From: Rouxiella chamberiensis
Lineage (GTDB): Bacteria; Pseudomonadota; Gammaproteobacteria; Enterobacterales; Enterobacteriaceae
Direction: 5' to 3'
Assembly: GCF_026967475.1 (NCBI RefSeq)
Contig: NZ_CP114058.1
Location: 4,154,001-4,218,000, forward strand
DNA length: 64,000 nucleotides
In this document: piece after piece, positions 32,001-43,038 of the stretch
Numbering within the stretch: the stretch's first letter is position 1
Layout of the letters: every line of letters begins with the position of its first letter
Position numbers and translations under genes: made by a program
Notes under the pieces: model-generated
The model's input: only the letters and a program-made list of their open reading frames with translations
What the model was told of the DNA's origin: nothing
Databases searched by the model: none

Positions 32001-33434
32001 TCAGTTGTTTTGATAGATGTCTTTGTACAGACGGCTCTCGAAGCGGACCAGCGGGGCGCGTCGCGTGCGTTGATCTTCAGGCGGAACCGCATAGCCCGAC
32101 AGATATTGCACAAAGGCCAGACGCTGCCCACTGGCGGCGGTGATAAAGCCCGACAGGTTGTAAACGCCCGCCAGCGAGCCGGTTTTCGCCGACACCTTGC
32201 CGTCGACGCCCGCCTCGTGCAGACCGCCACGATATTGCAGCGTGCCGTCATGACCCGCAAGCGGCAGCATCGAGATGAAATCCAGCTCGTTGTCATGCTG
32301 CGCGATGTATTGCAGCGCCTGCATCATGGTTTTCGGTGACACGAGGTCATGACGCGAGAGCCCGGAACCATCCACCTGAATGCTGTTGCCCATCACGATG
32401 CCCGCTTTCTGACGCAAAACCTGACGAACGGCGTCGGAACCCGCGCGCCAGGTGCCCGGCACGCCGTAAACCTGATGACCCAACGTGCGGAAAACCGTGT
32501 CGGCAATCATGTTGTCGGACTTTTTCAGCATCATGTGCAGCAGGTCGTGCAGCGGTGCCGACTGCGTTTGCGCCAGAATGGTGCCGGCTGGCGTCACGCG
32601 AGTCTGGCGTTTCAGGCGGCCGTCTATCTGGATATCGGCCTGCGTCAACTCGTCTTTAAGAATCTCTCCGGCGTAGGCACCGCCGTCCTGAATCGCAAAG
32701 GCCAGCGGCAACGGTTCGCTACGCTGCGTGAGACAACCCGTCAGGGTAAAGCGGTTAAACTCGCCCGGAACGACGTCCAGCTCGCAGTACTGTGCATCAG
32801 GCGACCCCTTGGCCAGTGTGCGGACCTGACTGAACATCTGCACGGGATAATAGGACGCAACGCGAATAAAGGCGTTTTCGTCGGGTTTGGTGGCACTGTA
32901 GAGCGAAACCGAGAAACAGTTGCGGTCAACGATGGCCGCAGCCGGTGGCGCGCTGAAGCACTGTGTGATGTCGTTCCACGGCCAGCCCGGCGCTTTGTCA
33001 TGACTGGCGAATACCGAGGTATCGACCACCACGTCGCCACTTATCTCTTTCACGCCCTGTTTTTTCAGCGCGGCGACCATATTCCGAATATTCTGACGTT
33101 TAAATGTCGGATCGCCGTCAAATCTGGCGATTAAATCACCATGTAAAATACCGTTTCCGATGGTGCCTCTGGTTTCAAGGGTCGTGTTGAAACGAAAATC
33201 CGGGCCTAACTGAAGCAGGGCCGCCAGCGCTGTGAAAATCTTCATGGTGCTGGCGGGCAGGGCCATTTGGTCGCCGTGATAGTCGACAACGGGCGTGGTT
33301 GCTCCAATCTTCTGTACCAGTACCGATAAATTCGTGCCTTCCGGCAGGTACTGCGTGTAGCTTTCCACCTGGGCGGCGTTGGCATTAAGCGCAAGCGCGC
33401 AGGCTAATCCACTGACAATTCGTAAAAAACGCAT
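32001..33434 (-). CDS. dacB: D-alanyl-D-alanine carboxypeptidase/endopeptidase PBP4
   Basis: DacB is a periplasmic class C penicillin-binding protein that trims and cleaves D-Ala cross-links in peptidoglycan. The 477-residue product, identical in length to E. coli DacB, has a signal peptide ending ANA (about residue 20) and the three catalytic motifs STMK (nucleophile Ser near 62), SDN and KTG. The long insertion between the first two motifs, typical of class C, is present. It is divergent from greA, as in E. coli. Confidence 0.97.
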   Translation of the reverse strand: MRFLRIVSGLACALALNANAAQVESYTQYLPEGTNLSVLVQKIGATTPVVDYHGDQMALPASTMKIFTALAALLQLGPDFRFNTTLETRGTIGNGILHGDLIARFDGDPTFKRQNIRNMVAALKKQGVKEISGDVVVDTSVFASHDKAPGWPWNDITQCFSAPPAAAIVDRNCFSVSLYSATKPDENAFIRVASYYPVQMFSQVRTLAKGSPDAQYCELDVVPGEFNRFTLTGCLTQRSEPLPLAFAIQDGGAYAGEILKDELTQADIQIDGRLKRQTRVTPAGTILAQTQSAPLHDLLHMMLKKSDNMIADTVFRTLGHQVYGVPGTWRAGSDAVRQVLRQKAGIVMGNSIQVDGSGLSRHDLVSPKTMMQALQYIAQHDNELDFISMLPLAGHDGTLQYRGGLHEAGVDGKVSAKTGSLAGVYNLSGFITAASGQRLAFVQYLSGYAVPPEDQRTRRAPLVRFESRLYKDIYQNN

Positions 33435-33568
33435 TATTTTGAGTATAGGCTCTGGATAACTGCAGGATGACGTGGTGCCATACTACGATGCAACGAACGG
33501 GGGCGCAACGTGGGTGAAAGTAAACAATGATCCCAAAGGAACTCTACGTTAAAATACCACTCAAATTG

Positions 33569-33613
33569 AAAAACCCACCTTGGCTTGGAGTTCGCTCCGG
33601 GTGAGGTTTTTTT
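33569..33613 (+). terminator. Attenuator-type terminator in the greA leader (GraL-like)
   Basis: AAACCCACC and GGGTGAGGTTT flank an inner GGAG-TTCG-CTCC hairpin (33587-33598) and are followed by seven Ts, about 100 bases before greA. In E. coli the greA leader ends early at such a terminator, giving the small RNA GraL; this looks like the same device. Confidence 0.75.
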
Positions 33614-33710
33614 GTTTATCGCCAGAGCGAGTCGGCCACAGAGGCCTGATTTCTACCTGATAAATTCAGGACGGTGTTTACCGAAAGGACAAAGTTAGAG
33701 GCAATAAAAT

Positions 33711-34187
33711 ATGAATCAGATTCCGATGACATTGCGTGGCGCTGAAAAATTACGTGAAGAACTTGACCATCTCAAGAGCGTTCGTCGCCCAAAAATTATT
33801 GCTGACATTGCTACTGCCCGCGAGCATGGCGACTTGAAAGAGAACGCCGAATACCACGCTGCCCGTGAGCAACAGGGGTTCTGCGAAGGCCGAATCCAGG
33901 AAATCGAAGCCAAGCTGTCAAACGCCCAGGTTATTGATGTCAAAAAAATTCCTGCCAATGGGCGTGTCGTCTTCGGTGCGACCGTCAAGGTGCTTAATCT
34001 CGATACCGACGAAGAACAGACCTACCGCATCGTGGGTGATGATGAAGCCGACTTCAAACAGAATCTGATTTCCGTCAACTCGCCGATTGCGCGCGGATTG
34101 ATTGGCAAGGAAGAAGACGATGTTGTCGTTATCAAGACACCGGGCGGCGAAGTCGAGTTCGAAGTTCAGAAAGTAGAATATATTTAA
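33711..34187 (+). CDS. greA: Transcription elongation factor GreA
   Basis: GreA rescues backtracked RNA polymerase by entering the secondary channel and stimulating cleavage of the nascent RNA. The 158-residue product is the standard length. Its N-terminal coiled-coil ([39 protein letters not shown]) holds the acidic tip residues in [11 protein letters not shown], and the C-terminal FKBP-like domain runs from [18 protein letters not shown]. It is divergent from dacB and sits after an attenuating leader. Confidence 0.98.
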   Translation: MNQIPMTLRGAEKLREELDHLKSVRRPKIIADIATAREHGDLKENAEYHAAREQQGFCEGRIQEIEAKLSNAQVIDVKKIPANGRVVFGATVKVLNLDTDEEQTYRIVGDDEADFKQNLISVNSPIARGLIGKEEDDVVVIKTPGGEVEFEVQKVEYI

Positions 34188-34254
34188 TGCAGGCTCAGGC
34201 TGGGTTTTTGTGAACCCTGTCGCTACTTTTACCCATGATTTTAAAGGTAAAATG

Positions 34255-34278
34255 AAAAAGGCCCGCAAGGGCCTTTTG
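34255..34278. terminator. Terminator between greA and yhbY
   Basis: AAAAGGCCC (34256-34264) pairs with GGGCCTTTT (34269-34277) over GCAA, usable from both directions. Confidence 0.9.
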
Positions 34279-34343
34279 TAAAAGCTTGTATAGATGGCAA
34301 CTTTTCGTTAAAACCAAAGCGCTTTTCGTTAAACTCGTAAAAG

Positions 34344-34640
34344 TTAACGCGGTAAGATAATTTTGCGGTCTTCGGTAGAAGGGCGATACAGTACCAGCAT
34401 ATTGCCGATGACCTGCACGTTGTTCGCCTTGGTTTCCCGCACGATTGCGTCTACGATCAACGTCTTGGTTTCACGCTCTTCGGCGGCAATTTTCACCTTG
34501 ATAAGCTCGTGATGTTGCAGCGCCTGTTCGATTTCGGCAAGTACGCCTTCAGTGAGGCCGTTATTACCCAGCATGACAACCGGTTTTAACGGATGTGCCA
34601 AGCCTTTCAGGAACTGTTTTTGTTTATTGTTAAGATTCAT
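34344..34640 (-). CDS. yhbY: CRM-domain ribosome-assembly RNA-binding protein YhbY
   Basis: YhbY is a small RNA-binding protein with a CRM fold that associates with pre-50S ribosomal particles. The 98-residue product, MNLNNKQKQFLKGLAHPLKP onward, shows VVMLGNNGLTEGVLAEIEQALQHHELIKVKI, where the GxxG-type loop (GNNG) is the RNA contact, and ends with LVLYRPS. It is divergent from rlmE, whose product also acts on the 50S subunit, as in E. coli. Confidence 0.95.
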   Translation of the reverse strand: MNLNNKQKQFLKGLAHPLKPVVMLGNNGLTEGVLAEIEQALQHHELIKVKIAAEERETKTLIVDAIVRETKANNVQVIGNMLVLYRPSTEDRKIILPR

Positions 34641-34822
34641 CGTCTTTTTTACTTAAGTTGGGATTGAAAACGGGGCATTCTACCGCCATCTCATCTATAT
34701 CACCAACTCAGTGTTCAACCGAGTAGCGTGCCGAGACGACTTAACCATAGACTAAACGACGCTAAGAGCTTGTTGTACGGGCTCTACTCAGGGTAGTTTG
34801 AAAACTATATGGTTACTAAATA

Positions 34823-35452
34823 ATGTCTAATAAAAAGCGTTCTGCAAGTTCCAGTCGCTGGTTGCAGGAACACTTTAGCGATAAATATGTGTTAGAAGCA
34901 CAGAAAAAAGGGCTGCGTTCCCGTGCCTGGTTTAAACTTGATGAAATACAGCATGGCGACAAGCTGTTCAAACAAGGGATGACCGTTGTTGACCTCGGCG
35001 CAGCGCCGGGTGGATGGTCGCAATACGCAGTAACGCAAATCGGCAGCAAGGGGCGAATCATCGCTTTGGATCTTCTACCTATGGATCCTATCGTGGGTGT
35101 CGATTTCCTTCAGGGCGATTTTCGTGATGAACTCGTACTCAAAGCCCTGCTCGAGAGAGTAGGAGAAAACAAGGTTCAGGTGGTCATGTCCGATATGGCC
35201 CCGAATATGAGTGGCACTCCGGCAGTCGATATACCAAAATCGATGTATCTGGTTGAATTAGCGCTGGATATGTGTCGTGATGTACTCGCACCAGGCGGAA
35301 GTTTCCTGGTGAAGGTGTTCCAGGGAGATGGTTTTGATGAATACCTGCGGGAAATTCGCTCCCTGTTTACGAAGGTTAAGATTCGTAAGCCAGACGCTTC
35401 CCGAGCTCGTTCCCGAGAAGTGTACATCGTAGCGACAGGGCGAAAAGTGTAG
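34823..35452 (+). CDS. rlmE: 23S rRNA (uridine-2552-2'-O)-methyltransferase RlmE
   Basis: RlmE (FtsJ/RrmJ) methylates the 2'-OH of U2552 in the A loop of 23S rRNA at a late step of 50S assembly, using S-adenosylmethionine. The 209-residue product is the E. coli length. SAM-binding segment [15 protein letters not shown] is clear, and the catalytic K-D-K set is represented by [11 protein letters not shown] (Lys), [12 protein letters not shown] (Asp) and [11 protein letters not shown] (Lys). It precedes ftsH by 47 bases; the two form the heat-inducible rlmE-ftsH operon in E. coli. Confidence 0.98.
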   Translation: MSNKKRSASSSRWLQEHFSDKYVLEAQKKGLRSRAWFKLDEIQHGDKLFKQGMTVVDLGAAPGGWSQYAVTQIGSKGRIIALDLLPMDPIVGVDFLQGDFRDELVLKALLERVGENKVQVVMSDMAPNMSGTPAVDIPKSMYLVELALDMCRDVLAPGGSFLVKVFQGDGFDEYLREIRSLFTKVKIRKPDASRARSREVYIVATGRKV

Positions 35453-35499
35453 TTCCCTAACGCTGTTTGTTAACACAGTTGTAATATGAGGTTAATCCC

Positions 35500-37455
35500 T
35501 TGAGTGACATGGCGAAGAACCTGATTCTCTGGTTAGTCATCGCGGTTGTATTGATGTCTGTATTTCAGAGCTTTGGGCCCAGCGAGTCTAATGGCCGTAG
35601 GGTAGATTATTCTACCTTCATGTCCGAATTGACCCAAGACCAGATTCGTGAAGCACATATCAATGGCCGTGAAATTGACGTTACCAAGAAAGACAGTAAC
35701 AAATATACGACCTATATCCCTGTCAACGATCCTAAATTACTGGATACCCTGTTGACGAAGAATGTGAAAGTTGTTGGTGAGCCGCCTGAAGAGCCGAGCC
35801 TGCTGGCATCTATCTTTATCTCCTGGTTCCCGATGCTGTTGCTGATAGGGGTCTGGATCTTCTTTATGCGTCAAATGCAGGGCGGTGGCGGCAAAGGTGC
35901 AATGTCCTTTGGTAAAAGCAAAGCCCGCATGCTGACCGAAGATCAAATCAAGACGACCTTTGCCGACGTTGCAGGTTGCGACGAAGCCAAGGAAGAGGTG
36001 AGCGAGCTGGTTGATTACCTGCGCGAGCCAAGCCGTTTCCAGAAACTGGGCGGTAAAATTCCTAAAGGCGTGCTGATGGTGGGCCCGCCGGGTACCGGTA
36101 AAACCCTGCTGGCGAAAGCCATCGCCGGTGAAGCAAAAGTGCCGTTCTTTACCATTTCAGGTTCCGACTTCGTTGAAATGTTCGTGGGTGTGGGTGCATC
36201 TCGTGTGCGCGACATGTTCGAGCAGGCCAAGAAAGCGGCACCGTGCATCATCTTCATCGATGAAATCGATGCGGTCGGTCGTCAGCGTGGCGCCGGTCTT
36301 GGCGGCGGTCACGACGAACGTGAACAGACCCTGAACCAGATGCTGGTTGAAATGGATGGCTTCGAAGGTAACGAAGGTATCATCGTTATCGCGGCGACCA
36401 ACCGTCCGGACGTTCTTGACCCGGCCTTGCTGCGTCCAGGTCGTTTCGACCGTCAGGTTGTTGTCGGCCTGCCGGACGTTCGCGGTCGCGAGCAGATTCT
36501 GAAAGTTCACATGCGTCGCGTGCCTCTGTCTCCGGACATTGATGCCGCGGTTATCGCACGTGGTACGCCGGGCTTCTCCGGTGCCGACCTCGCAAACCTG
36601 GTCAACGAAGCGGCCCTGTTCTCTGCACGTGGCAACAAGCGTGTGGTGTCCATGGTCGAGTTCGAGAAAGCCAAGGATAAAATCATGATGGGTGCGGAAC
36701 GTCGCTCCATGGTGATGACCGAAGCGCAGAAAGAGTCGACCGCGTATCACGAAGCGGGCCACGCCATCATCGGCTGGTTACTGAAAGACAAGGGCCATGA
36801 CCCTGTTCACAAGGTAACGATTATTCCGCGTGGTCGTGCACTGGGTGTGACGTTCTTCCTGCCGGAAGGCGATGCCATCAGCGCAAGCCGCGAGAAGCTT
36901 GAAAGCCAAATCTCCACCCTTTACGGTGGCCGTCTGGCGGAAGAGATTATCTACGGTGCGGGCAAGGTGTCGACCGGTGCTTCGAACGATATCAAAGTTG
37001 CTACCTCGATTGCCCGTAACATGGTCACTCAGTGGGGCTTCTCCGAGAAACTGGGTCCACTTCTGTACGCAGAAGAAGAGGGCGAAGTGTTCCTGGGTCG
37101 TTCAGTGGCGAAAGCCAAGCACATGTCCGATGAAACCGCGCGTATCATCGACCAGGAAGTCAAATCCCTGATTGAAACCAACTACAAGCGCGCTCGTGAA
37201 ATTCTGGATGCCAACATGGATATCCTGCATAACATGACCAAGGCGCTGATGACGTACGAAACTATCGATGCCCCGCAGATCGACGATCTGATGACGCGCA
37301 AAGACGTAGTTCGTCCGCCAGCCGGTTGGGACGCAGCAACCAGCACCGGTTCAGACGACAACAACAACGGTACGCCAAAAGCGCCGACGCCTGTTGATGA
37401 ACCTCGTACGCCAAATCCTGGCAATACGATGTGCGAGCAGTTCAGCGGCAAGTAA
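35500..37455 (+). CDS. ftsH: ATP-dependent zinc metalloprotease FtsH
   Basis: FtsH is the essential inner-membrane AAA+ protease that degrades LpxC, sigma-32, SecY and other substrates. The 651-residue product has two membrane helices (about residues 7-25 and 100-120), a periplasmic loop between them, Walker A GPPGTGKT, Walker B in [11 protein letters not shown], the arginine-finger region RPGRFDRQ, and the zinc motif HEAGH. TTG at 35500 is taken as start because GAGG lies eight bases before it; the ATG at 35509 gives the shorter E. coli-type start. The C-terminal tail ends differently ([10 protein letters not shown]) from E. coli. It belongs with rlmE. Confidence 0.97.
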   Translation: MSDMAKNLILWLVIAVVLMSVFQSFGPSESNGRRVDYSTFMSELTQDQIREAHINGREIDVTKKDSNKYTTYIPVNDPKLLDTLLTKNVKVVGEPPEEPSLLASIFISWFPMLLLIGVWIFFMRQMQGGGGKGAMSFGKSKARMLTEDQIKTTFADVAGCDEAKEEVSELVDYLREPSRFQKLGGKIPKGVLMVGPPGTGKTLLAKAIAGEAKVPFFTISGSDFVEMFVGVGASRVRDMFEQAKKAAPCIIFIDEIDAVGRQRGAGLGGGHDEREQTLNQMLVEMDGFEGNEGIIVIAATNRPDVLDPALLRPGRFDRQVVVGLPDVRGREQILKVHMRRVPLSPDIDAAVIARGTPGFSGADLANLVNEAALFSARGNKRVVSMVEFEKAKDKIMMGAERRSMVMTEAQKESTAYHEAGHAIIGWLLKDKGHDPVHKVTIIPRGRALGVTFFLPEGDAISASREKLESQISTLYGGRLAEEIIYGAGKVSTGASNDIKVATSIARNMVTQWGFSEKLGPLLYAEEEGEVFLGRSVAKAKHMSDETARIIDQEVKSLIETNYKRAREILDANMDILHNMTKALMTYETIDAPQIDDLMTRKDVVRPPAGWDAATSTGSDDNNNGTPKAPTPVDEPRTPNPGNTMCEQFSGK

Positions 37456-37506
37456 TCTATTCCGCTGATGGCAGGCTTTGCTTCGCCCGCCTGTACTGAC
37501 TAAAAT

Positions 37507-37534
37507 AAAACCCCGGCCTCGACCGGGGTTTTTT
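37507..37534 (+). terminator. Terminator of ftsH
   Basis: CCCCGG (37511-37516) with its flanking A's pairs with CCGGGG (37523-37528) and T's, followed by a run of six Ts. Confidence 0.92.
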
Positions 37535-37585
37535 ACATTTCAAGCCAGTGAAAAAGATTCCAGGCTATCCCTACAGGAACCCAGC

Positions 37586-38422
37586 ATGCAGCTCACCGCA
37601 CACGGCAGCACCCTCAACCTCGATTTCCCGCAGGTCATGGGAATTCTCAACGTTACGCCAGACTCCTTCTCCGACGGCGGTCGTCACAACAGCCTCGAGT
37701 TGGCGATTGCCCATGCCAAGGCGATGGTCGATGCAGGCGCGACCATTCTCGACATTGGCGGCGAATCTACGCGTCCCGGTGCGGCGGAGGTCAGCGATGA
37801 CGAAGAGCTTTCCCGCGTGGTTCCTGTCGTCGAGGCCTTGGCCCGACGTTTTGACGTGTGGCTGTCAGTGGATACCTCAAAGGCATCGGTCATCCGCGAA
37901 TCGGCCAAGGCAGGAGCGCATTTGATTAACGATATTCGCTCGCTGCAGGAGCCGGGCGCGATGCAGGCGGCGGCGGCAACCGGTTTGCCGGTCTGCCTGA
38001 TGCACATGCAGGGCGAGCCGAAAACCATGCAGCATGCGCCGCACTACGATGACGTGGTTGCCGATGTCGACAGCTATTTTGTGCGACACATCGCCCAATG
38101 CAGGGATGCCGGCATTCCGAAAGAGAAATTGTTGCTCGACCCGGGCTTCGGTTTCGGTAAGAATTTGCAGCATAACTATGCGTTGCTGGCCAGATTGGCC
38201 GAATTCCATCATTTTGGTTTGCCGCTCCTCGTCGGCATGTCGAGAAAATCGATGATTGGCCAGCTGTTGCACGTTTCGCCTGAACAGCGGGTGACAGGAA
38301 GCGTTGCCTGTGCGGTAATTGCCGCCATGCAGGGCGCACAGATCGTTCGCGTTCACGATGTCAAAGAGACGGTGCAGGCTATGCGCATTGTCGAAGCAAC
38401 ACTTTCAGCTAAGAAGGGATGA
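37586..38422 (+). CDS. folP: Dihydropteroate synthase
   Basis: FolP joins p-aminobenzoate to 6-hydroxymethyl-dihydropterin diphosphate in folate synthesis and is the sulfonamide target. The 278-residue TIM-barrel product has the family signatures VMGILNVTPDSFSDGG near the N-terminus and GATILDIGGESTRPGA, plus LLDPGFGFGKN. The ATG at 37586 has AGGA eight bases upstream; longer upstream starts add unrelated residues. glmM follows after ten bases, the usual folP-glmM pairing. Confidence 0.97.
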   Translation: MQLTAHGSTLNLDFPQVMGILNVTPDSFSDGGRHNSLELAIAHAKAMVDAGATILDIGGESTRPGAAEVSDDEELSRVVPVVEALARRFDVWLSVDTSKASVIRESAKAGAHLINDIRSLQEPGAMQAAAATGLPVCLMHMQGEPKTMQHAPHYDDVVADVDSYFVRHIAQCRDAGIPKEKLLLDPGFGFGKNLQHNYALLARLAEFHHFGLPLLVGMSRKSMIGQLLHVSPEQRVTGSVACAVIAAMQGAQIVRVHDVKETVQAMRIVEATLSAKKG

Positions 38423-38432
38423 AAAATAAATT

Positions 38433-39767
38433 ATGAGCAACCGTAAATACTTTGGTACAGACGGCATTCGTGGCAAGGTTGGCGATACCCCGATTACGCC
38501 TGATTTTGTACTGAAGCTCGGTTGGGCCGCGGGCAAGGTTCTGGCCCGCCACAGTTCCGGTAAGGTGATTATCGGGAAAGACACCCGTATTTCCGGTTAT
38601 ATGCTTGAGTCCGCGCTGGAAGCGGGCCTGGCGGCGGCGGGGCTTTCCGCGTCCTTCACCGGTCCAATGCCGACACCGGCCATCGCCTACCTGACCCGTA
38701 CCTTCCGCGCCGAAGCCGGGATCGTTATCTCTGCTTCGCACAATCCTTACTACGACAACGGCATCAAGTTCTTCTCGACCGACGGCGCAAAATTGCCGGA
38801 CCACGTCGAAGAAGCCATCGAAGCCGAAATGGAAAAACCACTGACCTGCGTCGAGTCCGCCGAGCTGGGTAAAGCCAGCCGTATCGTCGATGCCGCAGGG
38901 CGTTATATCGAATTCTGCAAGGGCACCTTTCCGGCCGAACTGAGCCTGAGCAGCCTGAAAATCGTGGTGGACTGCGCCAATGGCGCGACCTATCACATTG
39001 CGCCAAGCGTGATGCGCGAACTCGGCGCGAAAGTGATTGCCATCGGCTGCGAGCCTGACGGCATGAACATCAACGAAGGCTGTGGCGCAACCGACGTCAC
39101 AATGCTGCAACAGCGGGTTCTGGAAGAAAAGGCCGATCTGGGTCTGGCCTTTGACGGCGACGGCGACCGCATCATCATGGTCGACCACGAAGGCAACAAG
39201 GTCGATGGCGATCAGATTCTCTACATCATTGCCCGCGAAGGTTTGCGTCAGGGGCAGCTGAAAGGCGGCGTAGTCGGCACGCTGATGAGCAATATGGGCC
39301 TCGAACTGGCGCTCAGGCAGCTGGGTATCCCGTTTGCCCGCGCGAAGGTTGGCGACCGTTACGTGCTCGAAAAACTCCAGGAAAAAGGCTGGCGTATCGG
39401 TGCCGAGAACTCCGGTCACGTTATCCTGCTGGACAAAACCACCACGGGTGACGGCATTGTTGCCGGTTTGCAAGTGCTCACTGCAATGGTTCGCAACCAC
39501 ATGAGCCTGCATGATCTCTGTAGCGGCATGAAGCTGCTGCCGCAGATTCTGGTCAATGTGCGCTTCTCGGGTGACAGCGATCCGCTGGAAGATGCAACGG
39601 TCAAAAGCGTGACGGCCGAAGTGGAGAAAGAGCTGGCGGGCAAGGGCAGGGTACTGCTGCGCAAGTCAGGGACCGAGCCTCTTATCCGTGTAATGGTTGA
39701 AGGCGAAAATGCGACGCTGGTCGAAAGTCTGGCCAACCGCATTGCCGATGCCGTAAAAGCGGTGTGA
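38433..39767 (+). CDS. glmM: Phosphoglucosamine mutase
   Basis: GlmM converts glucosamine 6-phosphate to glucosamine 1-phosphate on the way to UDP-GlcNAc for peptidoglycan and lipopolysaccharide; it is essential. The 444-residue product (445 in E. coli) has the phosphoserine active site [19 protein letters not shown], the Mg2+ loop [14 protein letters not shown] and the phosphate-binding [16 protein letters not shown]-terminal [13 protein letters not shown] is typical. It is co-transcribed with folP and closes with a long hairpin. Confidence 0.98.
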   Translation: MSNRKYFGTDGIRGKVGDTPITPDFVLKLGWAAGKVLARHSSGKVIIGKDTRISGYMLESALEAGLAAAGLSASFTGPMPTPAIAYLTRTFRAEAGIVISASHNPYYDNGIKFFSTDGAKLPDHVEEAIEAEMEKPLTCVESAELGKASRIVDAAGRYIEFCKGTFPAELSLSSLKIVVDCANGATYHIAPSVMRELGAKVIAIGCEPDGMNINEGCGATDVTMLQQRVLEEKADLGLAFDGDGDRIIMVDHEGNKVDGDQILYIIAREGLRQGQLKGGVVGTLMSNMGLELALRQLGIPFARAKVGDRYVLEKLQEKGWRIGAENSGHVILLDKTTTGDGIVAGLQVLTAMVRNHMSLHDLCSGMKLLPQILVNVRFSGDSDPLEDATVKSVTAEVEKELAGKGRVLLRKSGTEPLIRVMVEGENATLVESLANRIADAVKAV

Positions 39768-39768
39768 T

Positions 39769-39806
39769 AATATCCAGCGGCAGCCTTCGGGGTGCCGCTG
39801 GATATT
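39769..39806 (+). terminator. Long perfect hairpin after glmM
   Basis: AATATCCAGCGGCA (39769-39782) pairs perfectly with TGCCGCTGGATATT (39793-39806), a 14-base stem starting one base after the glmM stop. Only a short T run follows, so it may stabilise the mRNA end as well as terminate. Confidence 0.75.
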
Positions 39807-40066
39807 TGCAGGTTAAGAAATTTATCTGCCAGGTGTACAAGGTGTCGATTGCTCATCTTATCGCCGGAAATGCGAATAAAATACGCCATTTGGCGTTTTT
39901 TTCCGCAAACGAACGCCAACCCGAAAATTGCTCTTGCGCAGCCCATAGGGTTTGGTTAGTATTCAGACCCGCTTCAGTAGGTCCTTGAAGACCTGCGCTA
40001 GTGATAGTAAGAAGCAGGTGTGAAGCAACTAGCACGCGGTGAACCCGCAAGGATACAGGTACAACT

Positions 40067-40402
40067 ATGTACGATGCTCTTCTGGTGATTTTCCTTATCG
40101 TGGCAATCGGCCTTGTAGGTCTGGTTATGCTGCAACAAGGTAAAGGTGCAGATATGGGAGCCTCTTTCGGAGCAGGTGCATCAGGCACGTTGTTCGGTTC
40201 GAGCGGTTCCGGTAACTTTATGACCCGCATGACGGCTATTTTGGCGGCGCTGTTCTTCGTCATCAGCTTGATTCTGGGGAACATGAGCACCAACAAGAGC
40301 CAAAAAGGCAGCGAGTGGGAAAATCTCGGTCAGCCAGTGAAATCTGAGCAGACAACTGCACCGGCCGCACCAACTGGCCCAAGCAGCGATATTCCCAAGT
40401 AA
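40067..40402 (+). CDS. secG: Preprotein translocase subunit SecG
   Basis: SecG is the small inner-membrane subunit of the SecYEG channel that stimulates protein export. The 111-residue product has two membrane helices (residues about 2-22 and 53-72) linked by the Gly-rich loop MLQQGKGADMGASFGAGASGTLFGSSGSGNF, followed by a hydrophilic, Pro/Ala-rich tail. ATG at 40067. As in E. coli it is followed by the tRNA-Leu(GAG) gene. The 299 bases before it hold the glmM hairpin and its own leader. Confidence 0.97.
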   Translation: MYDALLVIFLIVAIGLVGLVMLQQGKGADMGASFGAGASGTLFGSSGSGNFMTRMTAILAALFFVISLILGNMSTNKSQKGSEWENLGQPVKSEQTTAPAAPTGPSSDIPK

Positions 40403-40545
40403 GTTGTTGTAGACCGTATCGCAGTAAGCAGTACACAAAGATTTAAAAAGCTTTTGACGCCAGCGTCGGGGCTTGTAAGCAAGAAGTAAAGCGTTCTAAA
40501 CAATTGCAATTACTTGGACAGTAAGCGCGATTGAGAAAACAGAGT

Positions 40546-40632
40546 GCCGAGGTGGTGGAATTGGTAGACACGCTACCTTGAGGTGGTAGTGCCCGAATGG
40601 GCTTACGGGTTCAAGTCCCGTCCTCGGTACCA
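40546..40632 (+). tRNA. leuU: tRNA-Leu (anticodon GAG)
   Basis: An 87-base gene with encoded CCA. The acceptor stem GCCGAGG pairs with CCTCGGT, the anticodon stem-loop is CTACC-TTGAGGT-GGTAG with anticodon GAG, the class II variable arm is TGCCCGAATGGGCTTA, and the T loop is GGTTCAAGTCC. It is nearly identical to E. coli leuU and lies after secG as there. Confidence 0.97.
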
Positions 40633-40645
40633 ATCTTTTGATGAC

Positions 40646-40674
40646 TTGCATTCTTGCGGTTATCGGCGTAATAT
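40646..40674 (+). promoter_or_regulatory. Sigma-70 promoter of the tRNA-fMet/nusA operon
   Basis: TTGCAT (40646-40651) and TAATAT (40669-40674) are 17 bases apart, about 50 bases before the tRNA-fMet gene. Confidence 0.65.
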
Positions 40675-40725
40675 TTTGCGGCATCAAGTCGCGGTAATAT
40701 AAATACGCGTTACGTTGTTTTCGGA

Positions 40726-40802
<77 letters not shown>

Positions 40803-40933
40803 CTTTCCTCAAGTATTTGTTTCAAATATACTGCTAGTATCCTCCCTGGTGCTTCCGAGTATCCATTTGAAAAAAATCCTTTTGAAAGTGCACCGAAGCC
40901 GCCTTGCGGCAAATAGGGTCCAGTTGCATAAAG

Positions 40934-40957
40934 CCCCGATTTATCGGGGTTTTTTAT
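40934..40957 (+). terminator. Terminator-like hairpin after tRNA-fMet
   Basis: CCCCGA (40934-40939) pairs with TCGGGG (40944-40949) and is followed by TTTTTT. A shorter GGGC/GCCC stem with seven Ts (about 40994-41013) follows, so part of the transcription probably ends between metY and rimP. Confidence 0.8.
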
Positions 40958-41031
40958 TATTGTTTCGGCAATAAGGACTGGCAGCAGAATCACTGGGCTA
41001 TAGGCCCTTTTTTTATGTCTTGGGGGTGGAC

Positions 41032-41484
41032 TTGTCCACATTAGAACAAAAGTTAACAGAGATGATTTCAGCACCGGTCGAAGCCCTGGGTTTCGAACTG
41101 GTAGGTATCGAGTTCGTTCGAGCTCGCCAATCGACGCTACGCATCTATATTGATAGTGAAGACGGGATCAACGTTGATGATTGTGCTGATGTCAGCCACC
41201 AGGTTAGCGCCGTTCTCGAAGTAGAAGATCCGATTACCGTTGCCTATAACCTGGAAGTTTCCTCCCCGGGCCTCGATCGCCCTATGTTCACCGCAGAACA
41301 TTATCAACGATTCCTTGGTGATGAAGTCAGCGTTGTGTTGCGAATGGCAATGCAGAACCGCCGCAAATGGCAGGGAATAATCAAGGCTGTCGAAGGCGAA
41401 ATGATCACGGTTACGGTGGATGGGAAAGACGAAGTGTTCGCACTGAGCAACATCCAGAAGGCGAACCTGGTACCCCACTTTTAA
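41032..41484 (+). CDS. rimP: Ribosome maturation factor RimP
   Basis: RimP assists assembly of the 30S subunit, mainly at the stage of binding S19 and S12. The 150-residue product, [21 protein letters not shown] onward with [20 protein letters not shown] and [10 protein letters not shown], equals the E. coli length when TTG at 41032 is used. The GGTGGA tract just upstream serves as a close ribosome-binding site, and the same TTG start is used in E. coli. An in-frame TTG at 41020 would add four residues. First coding gene of rimP-nusA-infB-rbfA-truB. Confidence 0.95.
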   Translation: MSTLEQKLTEMISAPVEALGFELVGIEFVRARQSTLRIYIDSEDGINVDDCADVSHQVSAVLEVEDPITVAYNLEVSSPGLDRPMFTAEHYQRFLGDEVSVVLRMAMQNRRKWQGIIKAVEGEMITVTVDGKDEVFALSNIQKANLVPHF

Positions 41485-41490
41485 AGTTAG

Positions 41491-43014
<1,524 letters not shown>

Positions 43015-43038
43015 TAAACTGTAGCAGGAAGGAACAGC

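Noticed and set aside
38409..39512. Minus-strand open frame of 367 codons opposite glmM
   Set aside because: It is the reverse strand of a conserved essential gene, without family similarity or ribosome-binding site.
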